DNA of 36,344 bases from Actinomycetes bacterium (GTDB lineage: Bacteria > Actinomycetota > Acidimicrobiia > Acidimicrobiales > Acidimicrobiaceae). Below are positions 1-8,800 of this stretch, piece after piece. The notes under the pieces are model-generated. The model searched no databases and had not been told where the DNA came from. It saw only the letters and a list, made by a program, of their open reading frames with translations. Numbering within the stretch: the stretch's first letter is position 1; every line of letters starts with the position of its first letter. The translations under genes and the position numbers were made by a program. The stretch spans positions 1-36,344 of the forward strand of contig JAJZBG010000023.1 of NCBI GenBank assembly GCA_021799035.1, given 5' to 3'.

Positions 1-135
1 CCAAGCGCTGTCCTTTAATGCTCCTGCGGCAACATCGTACATTACTCTCACAGTTTTAGCGACAAACCCTGGGTCCAAAACAAAGCTTCTGTTCAGTCCA
101 TCGCGAGTGAGGTTGCGAGTTGCGGGCTTAGCCAC
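1..135 (-). CDS. Possible partial CDS running off the left edge, unrecognised
   Basis: A minus-strand frame is open from a GTG at 135 to the window edge, giving 45 residues with a mixed, protein-like composition (for example the stretch RSFVLDPGFVAKTVRVMYDV). There is no good Shine-Dalgarno before the GTG; in-frame alternatives are a GTG near 51 and an ATG at 42. The plus strand is also open from position 2 to a TAG at 272-274, overlapping the next gene by 38 bp, so the coding strand is not settled. I do not recognise either translation. Low confidence because the fragment is short and cut by the edge. Confidence 0.25.
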   Translation of the reverse strand, partial: MAKPATRNLTRDGLNRSFVLDPGFVAKTVRVMYDVAAGALKDSAW

Positions 136-236
136 AAGGGATAGAACGGTAGAATGGCGATTCGGTCAACCTTCAGGCCACTCGACACTATGCGGCAATT
201 GCAGAGTGCAGGCCGATCTAGCCAGGTTAAAGGCCC

Positions 237-572
237 ATGAACAAGCATCGAAAGCACAAGAAGAGAGCACATAGCACAAGCCAAATCACGGCTGCTTGGG
301 ACGCATCAGGCCTCGACCACTATGTCGGCGAAGACCTTGTATCAGATCCCCTGACTGGATATGAAGCCTCGCTCAGGGCAATCCAGGGCCATCAGGCCAC
401 AAAGAGCTACGTATGCCCTGAGTGCAATGACGTGATCGAGAAAGGCTCCTCTCATCTGGTTGTCGTTCCGATCGACGCCCCAGACTTGCGAAGGCATTGG
501 CACAGCTATTGCTGGGTGAGACGGCAAAACCGGCTTCCCGTTCCGAAAAAACGTAAAAAAGGACGGAAATGA
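237..572 (+). CDS. Small zinc-ribbon/HNH-like actinobacterial conserved protein
   Basis: The product is 111 residues, with very basic ends (KHRKHKKR near the N-terminus, KKRKKGRK at the C-terminus). The central part holds a CPEC pair at about residues 60-63, then a HWHSYCW motif near 86-92. CxxC followed by H-x-H-x2-C suggests a treble-clef or HNH-like zinc site. The arrangement matches, from memory, a widespread actinobacterial family often labelled ATP/GTP-binding protein, a name with no visible support here because there is no P-loop. The basic tails suggest nucleic-acid contact, which is inference. It converges on the DUF2469 gene, with a 7-bp hairpin between them. The ribosome site is weak (AAAGG three bases before the ATG). 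Confidence 0.7.
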   Translation: MNKHRKHKKRAHSTSQITAAWDASGLDHYVGEDLVSDPLTGYEASLRAIQGHQATKSYVCPECNDVIEKGSSHLVVVPIDAPDLRRHWHSYCWVRRQNRLPVPKKRKKGRK

Positions 573-577
573 CATGC

Positions 578-601
578 CCAGGGCAAAAAGAGCGGCCCTG
601 G
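578..601. terminator. Hairpin between convergent genes, likely bidirectional terminator
   Basis: Arms CCAGGGC (578-584) and GCCCTGG (595-601) pair perfectly over 7 bp around a 10-base A-rich loop. The hairpin begins 5 bases after the stop of the plus-strand gene and lies 7 bases past the stop of the minus-strand DUF2469 gene. The plus-strand transcript continues into AATCTTCTC, only moderately U-rich; the minus side has no U run. Position is the main support. Confidence 0.45.
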
Positions 602-608
602 AATCTTC

Positions 609-908
609 TCAGCTGATCTCTTGACGGTCAGGAAGCTTCTCGATATTGACGTCTCGGAAGGTCACTACCTTGACGTTGTCGACGAACCTCACCGGTCTGT
701 ACATGTCCCACACCCAGGCATCTTTCAGCTCCACCTGGAAGTACGACCTCTCGCCTTCCCCCAGAGGCGTTATCTTCACCTCGTTCGTTAAATAGAACCT
801 TCGTTCTGTCTCAACTGCATACTGAAACATTGGGAGAACCGCCCTGTACTCCTGGTAGAGGGCAAGCTCAATCTCCGTCTCATAATTTTCAAGATCTTCT
901 GAGCTCAT
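609..908 (-). CDS. DUF2469 family protein
   Basis: The product is 99 residues and matches the actinobacterial DUF2469 family along its whole length: the N-terminal SxEDLExYExEIELxLYxEYR, the central VETERRFYLTN and the diagnostic DAWVWDMYRPVRFV followed by VVTFRDVNIE. The M. tuberculosis homologue is Rv2901c. Function is unknown; no catalytic motif, signal peptide or membrane segment is visible. In many actinobacteria the gene lies beyond rplS, lepB and rnhB; here it directly follows rplS after a terminator, so it is probably transcribed on its own. The ATG at 908 has a good GGAGAG ribosome site five bases upstream. Confidence 0.93.
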   Translation of the reverse strand: MSSEDLENYETEIELALYQEYRAVLPMFQYAVETERRFYLTNEVKITPLGEGERSYFQVELKDAWVWDMYRPVRFVDNVKVVTFRDVNIEKLPDRQEIS

Positions 909-934
909 GCGTACTCTCCAACCTTTAAAAGAAC

Positions 935-972
935 AATGGAGTGGCCAGAGATCTCACCTGAACCACTCCATT
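935..972 (-). terminator. Intrinsic terminator downstream of rplS
   Basis: A perfect 10-bp inverted repeat, AATGGAGTGG (935-944) and CCACTCCATT (963-972), flanks an 18-base loop with its own short CAG/CTG pairing. Reading the minus strand, the stem is followed by GTTCTTTT, a usable U tract. It lies 31 bases past the rplS stop and so probably ends the long rpsP-rplS transcript. Confidence 0.7.
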
Positions 973-1003
973 AGAAAAGATATAAAGAACCACTAATCAA
1001 TTC

Positions 1004-1345
1004 TTAGCGCTTTTCTTTAATCTTCGCGGCCTTTCCAACCCGATCTCTCAAATAGTAGAGCTTTGCCCTTCTTACGTCACCCCTAGAGACGACTTCAAGC
1101 TTGGCAATGATCGGAGAGTGAACAGGAAATATCCGCTCGACTCCAACACCGAAGGAGACTTTGCGCACCGTGAAGCTCTCCTGCAGCCCAGAACCAGACT
1201 TCCTTATCACAACCCCTTGAAAAATCTGGACTCTCTCCCTGCTGCCCTCTACCACTCTTACATGCACTTTGACGGTATCACCGGGTCCAAAATGGGGTAC
1301 GTCTTCGCGGAGACTCTCCCTGTCTACTAGGTCGGTTGGCTTCAT
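1004..1345 (-). CDS. rplS: Ribosomal protein bL19
   Basis: The product is 113 residues, the normal size for bL19, a 50S protein at the subunit interface. It carries the family sequences [34 protein letters not shown] and [43 protein letters not shown], each recognisable piecewise. The ATG at 1345 is preceded by an AGGAG site. It lies 20 bp after trmD as the last gene of the rpsP-khpA-rimM-trmD-rplS cluster and is followed by a terminator hairpin. Confidence 0.98.
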   Translation of the reverse strand: MKPTDLVDRESLREDVPHFGPGDTVKVHVRVVEGSRERVQIFQGVVIRKSGSGLQESFTVRKVSFGVGVERIFPVHSPIIAKLEVVSRGDVRRAKLYYLRDRVGKAAKIKEKR

Positions 1346-1365
1346 CGTTGTGGAACTCCTAAAAA

Positions 1366-2103
1366 TTATTCAGAGACCTTATAAGAATAACCGTGCTTTG
1401 CCAGAATCCGCTCATCATCTTTGCTCAGGCCACCCCGAGCGACAATCAAATCCGGCCTCGATTTTAGGGTTCGATGCAAGGCCGCCGCCCTTCGCCACTC
1501 GGCTATCAACGCATGATTGCCGGATAGGAGGACCTCAGGAACATTCATGCCTCTGAAACTCGCAGGTCTGGTGTAGTGCGGATATTCTAACAGCCCCTCA
1601 GCAAAGCTCTCATCTAGTGGCGACTCCTCATTGCCAAGGACTCCTGACACCAACCTCACTGTGGCCTCAATTACGGCAAGTGCCGCCAGCTCTCCTCCTG
1701 CTAGAACATAATCTCCCGCAGAAAGTTCGAAATCCACTAGCCCGTCGATGATTCTCTGATCGAATCCTTCATATCGACCGCATAAAAGGGTGAATCCCTC
1801 AGTGGTGCTCAGTTCTCGCGCTACAGCCTGATCAAGGACTCTGCCACCGGGAGAGAGAGCTATGAGAGGACGCGGAGGGTTGAGTTCAGCCACAAGGTCG
1901 AATATTGGCTGGCACATCAGCACCATGCCCGGCCCGCCACCAAACGGTGCATCGTCCACGCTCTTGTGCGCATCTTTGGCGAAATCACGCGGATCAAGCA
2001 GATCAACTGAGAATATATGGCGTTCGCGTGCCTTCGACAGCAATGAAACAGACAGATACGACTCGATGATCTCCGGGAAAAGCGAAATGACAGCGATCCT
2101 CAC
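1366..2103 (-). CDS. trmD: tRNA (guanine-N1)-methyltransferase TrmD
   Basis: The product is 245 residues, a full-length SPOUT methyltransferase that makes m1G37 in tRNAs using S-adenosylmethionine and prevents +1 frameshifting. The knotted cofactor site is visible as [12 protein letters not shown], then [17 protein letters not shown] and the LEYPHYTRP segment, with the conserved [13 protein letters not shown] near the C-terminus. The N-terminus is [12 protein letters not shown]. The start is GTG at 2103, immediately adjacent to the rimM TAG (2104-2106), so translation is almost certainly coupled. Confidence 0.98.
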   Translation of the reverse strand: MRIAVISLFPEIIESYLSVSLLSKARERHIFSVDLLDPRDFAKDAHKSVDDAPFGGGPGMVLMCQPIFDLVAELNPPRPLIALSPGGRVLDQAVARELSTTEGFTLLCGRYEGFDQRIIDGLVDFELSAGDYVLAGGELAALAVIEATVRLVSGVLGNEESPLDESFAEGLLEYPHYTRPASFRGMNVPEVLLSGNHALIAEWRRAAALHRTLKSRPDLIVARGGLSKDDERILAKHGYSYKVSE

Positions 2104-2592
2104 CTAAGACCCGCTTTCCAGTAGACCTTCCGGTATCTCCACATGGAGCACTCCCGTCTTATGGTAGTCGAGGTCGCCATCCTTCAAGAAGATGAGCGGC
2201 ACCAACAAGCCAGAGTCAAGCACCAAAAGATCCGAGGCCGGATTCAGCTCAAGTGCCACTACGGCGCCAAGAAGCTTACCTTGCTGATCGTATACCGGAA
2301 GTCCAGAAATCTCGTGGATCCAGACCTCACTGTCATCTAGGATCGGTGCGGCTAAAAGCGTCTCTCCCCTGAGATGCTCAGCTGCTTCCCGATCATCCAC
2401 CCCTTCGAAGTGAACAATCCAGCGTCCTTGATGTGGCGACGAAGAGACAATCTTCAAATCCTGGCCAGAACAAATAAGCGTGGCGCCCGGTGAAACCCGC
2501 TCATGCCTGTTTGTTGTCAAAGCGACGATGACGTCGCCTTTGAGTCCATGAGCCTTGACAATGTAGCCGACTTCAACTGTTCTATCGGCCAT
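2104..2592 (-). CDS. rimM: 16S rRNA processing factor RimM
   Basis: The product is 162 residues, typical for RimM, which binds ribosomal protein uS19 and assists maturation of the 30S head. The N-terminal barrel starts VEVGYIVKAHGLKGDVIV, the usual RimM opening; the C-terminal PRC-barrel half carries EISGLPVYDQQGKLLGAVVALE and LVPLIFLKDGDLDY. It lies 15 bp after khpA and abuts trmD. Nothing unusual is visible. Confidence 0.96.
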   Translation of the reverse strand: MADRTVEVGYIVKAHGLKGDVIVALTTNRHERVSPGATLICSGQDLKIVSSSPHQGRWIVHFEGVDDREAAEHLRGETLLAAPILDDSEVWIHEISGLPVYDQQGKLLGAVVALELNPASDLLVLDSGLLVPLIFLKDGDLDYHKTGVLHVEIPEGLLESGS

Positions 2593-2607
2593 TGCAGTTG
2601 GCGTGTC

Positions 2608-2901
2608 CTATCGCTCGACAATCTCCACTGACGCGTCCAGTCCCTCCCGGGCGCCGGCAGCCCTCACGATGGTCCTGATCGAGTAGGCAACTCGGCCTTT
2701 CCGGCCTATAACCTTCCCCATATCCTCATCGGAGACTTGCAAGGTCAGATGTAGCTTGCCGTCCTCGGTAACCTCGCGCTTGATATTGATGGCATCGACA
2801 TTGTCCACTACCTGGGATGCCAAATACCTCAAAACCGACACCGCGAGTTCTTCCTCAGTCTCTTCGGACTCTTTGTGATCCAACGGTTCAGTTGTGTTCA
2901 C
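2608..2901 (-). CDS. khpA: KH-domain RNA-binding protein KhpA
   Basis: The product is 97 residues. A single type II KH domain carries the GxxG-type loop in GKVIGRKGRVAYSIRTIVRA, placed as in the KhpA (YlqC) family, small RNA-binding proteins that pair with KhpB and affect cell elongation and division in firmicutes. The first 20 residues form a poorly conserved acidic extension. The start is GTG, 4 bp after the rpsP stop, and the rpsP-khpA-rimM-trmD-rplS order is the usual one. Confidence 0.94.
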   Translation of the reverse strand: MNTTEPLDHKESEETEEELAVSVLRYLASQVVDNVDAINIKREVTEDGKLHLTLQVSDEDMGKVIGRKGRVAYSIRTIVRAAGAREGLDASVEIVER

Positions 2902-2905
2902 TGGT

Positions 2906-3175
2906 CTACTCAGCCGCCTTTGACTTGAACTGGTCCCAAGCGCCCGAAATCCTCAACAATTTGCCGACAGTCTCTGTGGGCTGGGCACCCTGTCGAAGCC
3001 ACTTCAAGGCTGCTTCGTTGTTGACGACTACCTTTGATTGCTCCTGCTTGGGGTCATAGTGTCCCAGTATCTCAATGAACCGACCATCTCTAGGCGAACG
3101 GGAGTCGGCAGCAATGATCCTGTAGGTAGGCTGCTTCTTTTTCCCCATTCGAACTAACCGTAGCTTAACCGCCAC
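2906..3175 (-). CDS. rpsP: Ribosomal protein bS16
   Basis: The product is 89 residues, a full-length bS16, a 30S assembly protein. The family opening [33 protein letters not shown] is visible in parts, followed by LGHYDPK and the C-terminal [15 protein letters not shown]. The start is GTG at 3175 with a strong AAGGAG site. The gene opens the rpsP-rplS group and is separated from ffh by 159 bp that include a 9-bp inverted repeat. Confidence 0.98.
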   Translation of the reverse strand: MAVKLRLVRMGKKKQPTYRIIAADSRSPRDGRFIEILGHYDPKQEQSKVVVNNEAALKWLRQGAQPTETVGKLLRISGAWDQFKSKAAE

Positions 3176-3204
3176 AAACTACTCCTTATTTCCTAAACCA
3201 ATCG

Positions 3205-3247
3205 GACTGATGTAGTCGGTGAGCATGCCAAATATTTCACATCAGTC
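3205..3247 (-). promoter_or_regulatory. Inverted repeat in the leader upstream of rpsP
   Basis: GACTGATGT (3205-3213) and ACATCAGTC (3239-3247) form a perfect 9-bp inverted repeat with a 25-base spacer that contains GCATGC. It lies 30-72 bases before the rpsP start, in the only sizeable gap of this gene array. It could be a leader hairpin or a bipartite operator. Repeats of this length with loose spacing also arise by chance in a window of this size, so function is unproven. Confidence 0.35.
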
Positions 3248-3334
3248 ATCAGCCGCTACAGTCTAAGGTCTTTACCCGCAAATCACTGCAGCACCATCCG
3301 GCGTCCCTTAAAGGGAACCACCAAACAGTCTATG

Positions 3335-4678
3335 CTAACGCCGCTTCTTCTTCTTATGGTTTGCCCGATTTGGCGACTTTTTAGTGGGTGACGGACCCCC
3401 CATCCCCATTGACCGCATCATCTTCTGCATATCTTTGAACTGTTTTAGCAGCGTTCCCACCGCCGCCGTCGTAGTCCCGGATCCCTTCGCAATTCTCAAG
3501 CGCCGCGAACCTTCAATGATGTCCGGATTTGCCCTTTCAGCTCTGGTCATGGAAGAAATTATCGCCTCAACCTTGACAAGTTCCTTCTCGTTTATATCCG
3601 CGTTGCGAATTTCCTTGGGCACCCCCGGCAACATGGACAGGACCCCCTTCAAAGGCCCCATCTTCTTCACCTGCTGCATCTGCTCGAGAAAATCCTCGAG
3701 ATCAAACTTTCCACCCTTGAGCCTCTTGGCACCCTTTTCTGTCACTTCCTTGTCGAGGGTGCGTTCCGCCTGTTCGATCAAAGTCAGAACATCGCCCATG
3801 CCAAGGATCCGATTTGCCATGCGGTCCGGGTAGAAAAGGTCGAAGTCAGCAAGCTTTTCACCGGTGGAAACGAAGGTTATCGGCTTGCCAACAACGTGAC
3901 GAACCGATAGAGCTGCGCCGCCCCTAGCGTCGCCGTCGAGCTTTGTAAGAATGATCCCATCGAGGGTAAGAGCCTCGTTGAACTCTCTTGCAGTGTTGAC
4001 CGCATCCTGGCCGATCATCGCGTCGACAACCAAAAAGGTGTAGTTGGGTGAGATGGAGTCTGAGATTCGACTTACCTCAGCCATTAGCTCCTCATCGATC
4101 GACAGGCGCCCGGCAGTGTCGACGATTACCACGTCCCTGCCTATCCTTCGCGCCTCCTCGACACCGGACACCGCAGTCTTCACCGGATCGCCTTCAACCG
4201 AGAAGACGGGAACATGAGCCTGCCCACCCAGCACACGGAGCTGCTCGACAGCAGCTGGTCTTTGAAGGTCAGCCCCCACAAGAAGTGGATTTCTACCCTG
4301 ATGACGGAACCACAAAGCTAGCTTGGCTGCAGCTGTCGTCTTTCCAACGCCTTGCAGACCAGCCATCAACACGATTGTTGGAGGTCGGCTCGCATAGGTG
4401 ATCTTGAGATTCTCGCCACCCAGTGCATTTGTTAGTTCAGCATTGACAGCTTTGATGACATGCTGTGCAGGTGACAAGCTTCTTTGAAGCTCCTCGCCAA
4501 CGGTGTTTTCCCTGACACGTTCGATGAATGTGCGGACTACTCCAACATTGACGTCAGCCTCAATCAGGGCAGCCCGAATCTCGCGAAGCACCGAATCAAC
4601 TTCGGCTTCGCTAAGCCTCCCCTTCCCCCTAATTCGGGAAAAAATCTCTTCAAAACGATCAGTAAGGTTGTCAAACAT
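3335..4678 (-). CDS. ffh: Signal recognition particle GTPase Ffh
   Basis: The product is 447 residues. The N domain (about 1-85) is followed by the G domain with GLQGVGKT at 107-114, DTAGRL at 187-192 and TKLDGDARGG at 245-254. The C-terminal M domain (about 300-435) carries methionine clusters (DMQKMMRSMGMGG) that bind signal peptides and the SRP RNA, and the protein ends in a lysine-rich tail. Ffh binds signal sequences on translating ribosomes and docks on FtsY, which is encoded 20 bp upstream. No SRP RNA gene was found in the window. Confidence 0.98.
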   Translation of the reverse strand: MFDNLTDRFEEIFSRIRGKGRLSEAEVDSVLREIRAALIEADVNVGVVRTFIERVRENTVGEELQRSLSPAQHVIKAVNAELTNALGGENLKITYASRPPTIVLMAGLQGVGKTTAAAKLALWFRHQGRNPLLVGADLQRPAAVEQLRVLGGQAHVPVFSVEGDPVKTAVSGVEEARRIGRDVVIVDTAGRLSIDEELMAEVSRISDSISPNYTFLVVDAMIGQDAVNTAREFNEALTLDGIILTKLDGDARGGAALSVRHVVGKPITFVSTGEKLADFDLFYPDRMANRILGMGDVLTLIEQAERTLDKEVTEKGAKRLKGGKFDLEDFLEQMQQVKKMGPLKGVLSMLPGVPKEIRNADINEKELVKVEAIISSMTRAERANPDIIEGSRRLRIAKGSGTTTAAVGTLLKQFKDMQKMMRSMGMGGPSPTKKSPNRANHKKKKRR

Positions 4679-4698
4679 AAATCAGAATCATCCAGCCA

Positions 4699-5796
4699 TC
4701 ACGCATCGTCTGCCGTCTCAAGCAGCGCGTCAAGGAATTCGTCGGGCGAGAACAGTATAAGGTCATTCGCCTTCTCGCCAACTCCGACAAGCTTGATCGG
4801 CACACCCAGCTCCCATTCCGCCGCTAACGCAATGCCGCCTTTGGCAGAGCCGTCTAGCTTTGTGAGTATCAGTCCCGTGATGCCAGCGGCCTTTGCAAAC
4901 TCCCTTGCCTGGACAAGCCCGTTCTGGCCCGTAGTGGCATCAAGGACCAACAAGACTTCCGTCAAATGTGCCGGCTCCCTTTCGGCTGTGCGTCTGAGCT
5001 TGCGCAACTCATCCATCAAATTCGACTTTGTGTGGAGCCTTCCAGCGGTATCGGCTATGACCATGTCGTATCCCCTGGCCGCAGCCTTTTGGATCGAATC
5101 GTACACTACCGATGATGGGTCGGCGCCTGGCACTGACCTGACAATGTCAGCCCCAGTCCGTTGCGCCCACATTTCCAATTGGTCGGCCGCTGCGGCCCTG
5201 AACGTATCAGCAGCTGCAAGTACAACCCTTTTCCCCTCAGCTGCGACCATCGCCGAAAGCTTTCCTATAGACGTAGTCTTTCCAACGCCGTTGACACCTA
5301 CCACAAGCCAGACAGTCGGCTTCTCCTCGGAATACTCAAGTTCACGATCCGCGTCGACAAAGAGATTGCGCAACTGCATCCTTATTGCGCTTGCCATGGC
5401 AGAACCGTCAATTGTGCCAGCCATCTCAAGCTCTTTCCTCGAACCCTCAATGACCTTCGTTGTCAACTCCAAGCCGAGGTCTGACAGCAGCAGGGTCTCT
5501 TCAAGTGAATCCCAGAGCACCTGATCGCTGCTGGTTCCCCCCAACATGGTTCCAAGAAGTCTGCTGAAAGACAGGCGTGCTCGACTCAACCCTTTTCTTA
5601 TGTCCGCTGGAGGAGCGAGTTCTGAGATAGCCTCTTGCGACTTGTGGATAGTCTCGGCTGCGCCTTCTTCACGTGTCTTTTCCAGAACTGCACTGCCTGA
5701 AGCCGTCAAAGATGACCTGCCTCTTCTCGAGACGAGATAGAAGGTCGAAACAATAACGATCAAAAGAACAAAAGCAACCACAATTACGGTAATCAT
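4699..5796 (-). CDS. ftsY: Signal recognition particle receptor FtsY
   Basis: The product is 365 residues. It begins with a transmembrane helix (about 1-22, ITVIVVAFVLLIVIVSTFYL) followed by RRGR, giving a membrane-anchored receptor instead of the long acidic A domain of E. coli. The NG domain has GVNGVGKT at 167-174, DTAGRLH near 245 and TKLDGSAKGG near 315. FtsY is the GTPase partner of Ffh at the membrane; the smc-ftsY-ffh order is common. The gap from smc is 62 bp and holds a short tandem repeat. Confidence 0.97.
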   Translation of the reverse strand: MITVIVVAFVLLIVIVSTFYLVSRRGRSSLTASGSAVLEKTREEGAAETIHKSQEAISELAPPADIRKGLSRARLSFSRLLGTMLGGTSSDQVLWDSLEETLLLSDLGLELTTKVIEGSRKELEMAGTIDGSAMASAIRMQLRNLFVDADRELEYSEEKPTVWLVVGVNGVGKTTSIGKLSAMVAAEGKRVVLAAADTFRAAAADQLEMWAQRTGADIVRSVPGADPSSVVYDSIQKAAARGYDMVIADTAGRLHTKSNLMDELRKLRRTAEREPAHLTEVLLVLDATTGQNGLVQAREFAKAAGITGLILTKLDGSAKGGIALAAEWELGVPIKLVGVGEKANDLILFSPDEFLDALLETADDA

Positions 5797-5840
5797 CGCT
5801 AAGTCAGCCTAGACAATCGAAGTTAGAGATCGACGACATT

Positions 5841-5863
5841 CATCCCTATTGGGCATCCCTATT
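5841..5863. repeat. Tandem 10-bp repeat at the smc/ftsY junction
   Basis: CATCCCTATT occurs at 5841-5850 and again at 5854-5863, separated by GGG. The second copy contains the smc stop codon. It looks like a small local duplication; no role is evident. Confidence 0.5.
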
Positions 5864-8800
5864 CGGAGTTCAATGCCATTTTCGACATCTTTTGCGACAC
5901 GACCTTGGTTGAACCGCCCTCCTGCATGGTAACGCCGTAGAGCAGGTCCGCCACCTCCATGGTCCGCTTCTGATGAGAGATGATGAGCAGCTGGGAACTC
6001 TTTCCAAATGAGGTGATGAGCCTTAAAAACCTGTTCAGATTTATGTCGTCGAGCGCCGCCTCAACCTCGTCCAAGATATAAAAAGGCGAAGGCCGCGACC
6101 GGAAAACCGAAAATAAAAAAGCCAGAGCTATCAGAGAACGCTCCCCGCCGGAGAGAAGAGAGAGCCTTTTAATGCTCTTGCCCGGCAACACAACCTCGAT
6201 GTCAAGACCAGACTGCATAAGCTCATCGGGATCCACCAAGACCAGCCTTCCCTTACCACCTTGAAACAGCTGCTCGAAAAGGGACGAAAAGTTCTCAGCA
6301 ACATCAGCGAAAGCACTCTCAAAAAGCTGCAGCATCTCGGAATCGATGGACCTGATCACTTTGCCCAGGTCGCGACGGGAGGCCTTGATGTCTTCGAGCT
6401 GCGACTCCAAAAAATGCAGCTTTTCAGTCAACTCACTCAACTCGACTTCGGCAAGCTCGTTTATTGGCCCAAGTCCAGAAAGCTCCTCTTCACACTGCCG
6501 GAGAACGTACTCGGCTTCGGTTGGATGGACCCCTTCTGGAACAGGGGTGCTCTTGGCGATTTCGGTCTCTATGCCGAGCTCCCTCCTTACCCGCTCCCCC
6601 ATGGTCTCAAGCCGCACCTTGGCCTCTGACTGTCGTATGGTGCTCAGTTGAAGAGCATCCCGTTTCTCGCCAAGCTCTGCCTCATGTTGAGATCTCCGAG
6701 AACGAGCCTCGTTCAGACGCTCTGACTTCAGCCTCGCCTCGTCGATCAGCTGAAGCCGTTCCCTCTTTGCTCCCGCAAGAAGTGCCGAGGCTTCCTCTTC
6801 CAGGGACGTGGCCACCTTTATCACATGCTCCAGGCCAATCAGGGCCCGGCTCCAGGATGCCAGTTCTGAACGCAAAGACTCCTCATCTTGGATTTCCTGT
6901 GCCAACCTTGAGCTCGCAACATCCCTGGCGCGCTCGAGGCCTGCTCTGGTCTGCTCTAGCCTGGCTGCCCTGAGTTCGAGATCCGCGCCCTTTTGATCAA
7001 GCAGCCTTCTGATTGCGAACTGCTCCTTCATCTTGCGCTGCAGCTCAGCTATCTCAGATTCCAGGGAAGCAAGAATCGGCTGCTGGCTTGTAAGCAGCGG
7101 ATCAAGCTCTGTGAGTTCAGCTTCTGCAAGCTTCGCACGTTGGTGAAGCTCCAGCTGCTCGATTTCTAATGCCTCGATCTCTGCCGCTGCATGCTCAATG
7201 TCCGATACGAGCCGATCAGGCAAATTTCCGAGGCCTGCGAGTTCTTCACGAATAGCCTCCAGCTCTCTTCGAGATATCTGGCAACGGGAAGAGGCGTCCT
7301 GCAAATCCACCCGAACAGCAGAGACATCTCTGTCGCTTGCCTCGTACTTCCTCTCGGCCTCCTCTAGCTCGCGTAAGGCTCTTTCGAGAGCCAATCCAGT
7401 TCCAGCCATTGGCCTGGAAGCGGTCCACAAACCGTCCGGACCCAGGCGCTCGCCTTCCACTGTCGCAAAGATCAGGCTGGGAAATCTTCGGTGATACCCG
7501 ATGGCCTCCTCTAGAGTTCCAGAAACAACAAATGTGTTCCTCAGCACGACGTCGAGGAACCTCGAAAGTTCAGCACTTGAGGCCGATATCTTCTCACGCA
7601 GTGGAATAACCGGCAAAGGTGGCTTTTCCGCGGTCTCTCCATGCGCATCGATGAACTGAGATACCGAGATCACTGAACCATCGATATTTCTTGCCTTCAA
7701 ATAGCGAAGACCTTCTAAAGCCGAATCCAAATCCTTTATCAATACTGAGCCAGCAAAGCCTTGCACCGACGCAGCAAATGCCTTCTCGTACCCGCTTTCT
7801 ATGTCGATCACATCGACTATGGCGCCAATGAATCCAGACAGTTGCGCAAGAACCTTGGCCTGAGTCCTCGATCTGCCCTCCTCTATGGCAGCCTGAAATG
7901 CCGACACTTTGGCCTGCAATGAATTGACAGCAACCTCATTGCTTGAGCGAGCCTCGGTAACCTTATCCAGATCGATCCTAAGGGCCCGCTCAGAGTCAGT
8001 ATCCAAGTTGTACTGAGACTCCTTTTGCTCACGAAGGCCCTTAAGCTCCTCAATCCTTGCTCTCACATGATCCAGCTCTTCTGCCTTCGATTCCGATTGG
8101 CCCTGGAGCCTCGCTAACCTTGATCCAACCGCCTCAGACTGGGATTTTACCCGGGCAATCGTTTCTGAGAGCGACCTCCGCCGCGAAACAAACTGACCGT
8201 TTTCGCCAGCCATCTCGTTGAGCCTTGCATTGAGCCCTTGAAGCTTCTCCGCAATTTCCGGAGTCTCCTGCAGTTTGAAATCAGCTTCTTCAGCCTCCAA
8301 CTTCGATAGCTCGGAACCGAGTTCCACGATCCTGCCCTCCGTGGTTTCCAGTTCAGCCGACACCATATCCAACTCGGAACGCAAAGACCCGATAAGCCTG
8401 CTCTTGTCAGAGGCTCTGAGCTTCTCCGACAGAGAGTCACGCTTCTGTTTTGCAAGGCTCAGGGTGGACCGAAGACGCTCGGAGAGTGCCTCCGAACGCG
8501 TGATCAAGTCGAACAAATCATCAGAGCTCACCCTTGGGCTGTGACTTTCCAATAACGCAATCGCCTTATCGACCTCTGAGATCTCGCTCTGGATTGAGAG
8601 AACGCTGAGCTCTGCATCCACCTGCGCCTTTGCCGCCTCCTCCGCCAGGTTTTCGAGGGCCCTTATTTCAGAGCCGGCTATGTATCTCCTAAGGAGAGAG
8701 ATCCGGTCCCTAAGCTCGAGTTGACGCTTGGCCTTAGCAGCCTGCTGGACGAGAGGCCGAATCTGCCTTTTCACTTCACGGACAAGATCCCCAGCCCTGG

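Noticed and set aside
4484-5524. Long plus-strand open frame of 346 codons opposite ftsY/ffh
   Set aside because: It is antisense to two clearly assigned GTPase genes, is serine-rich in the way antisense frames of such genes are, and has no domain.
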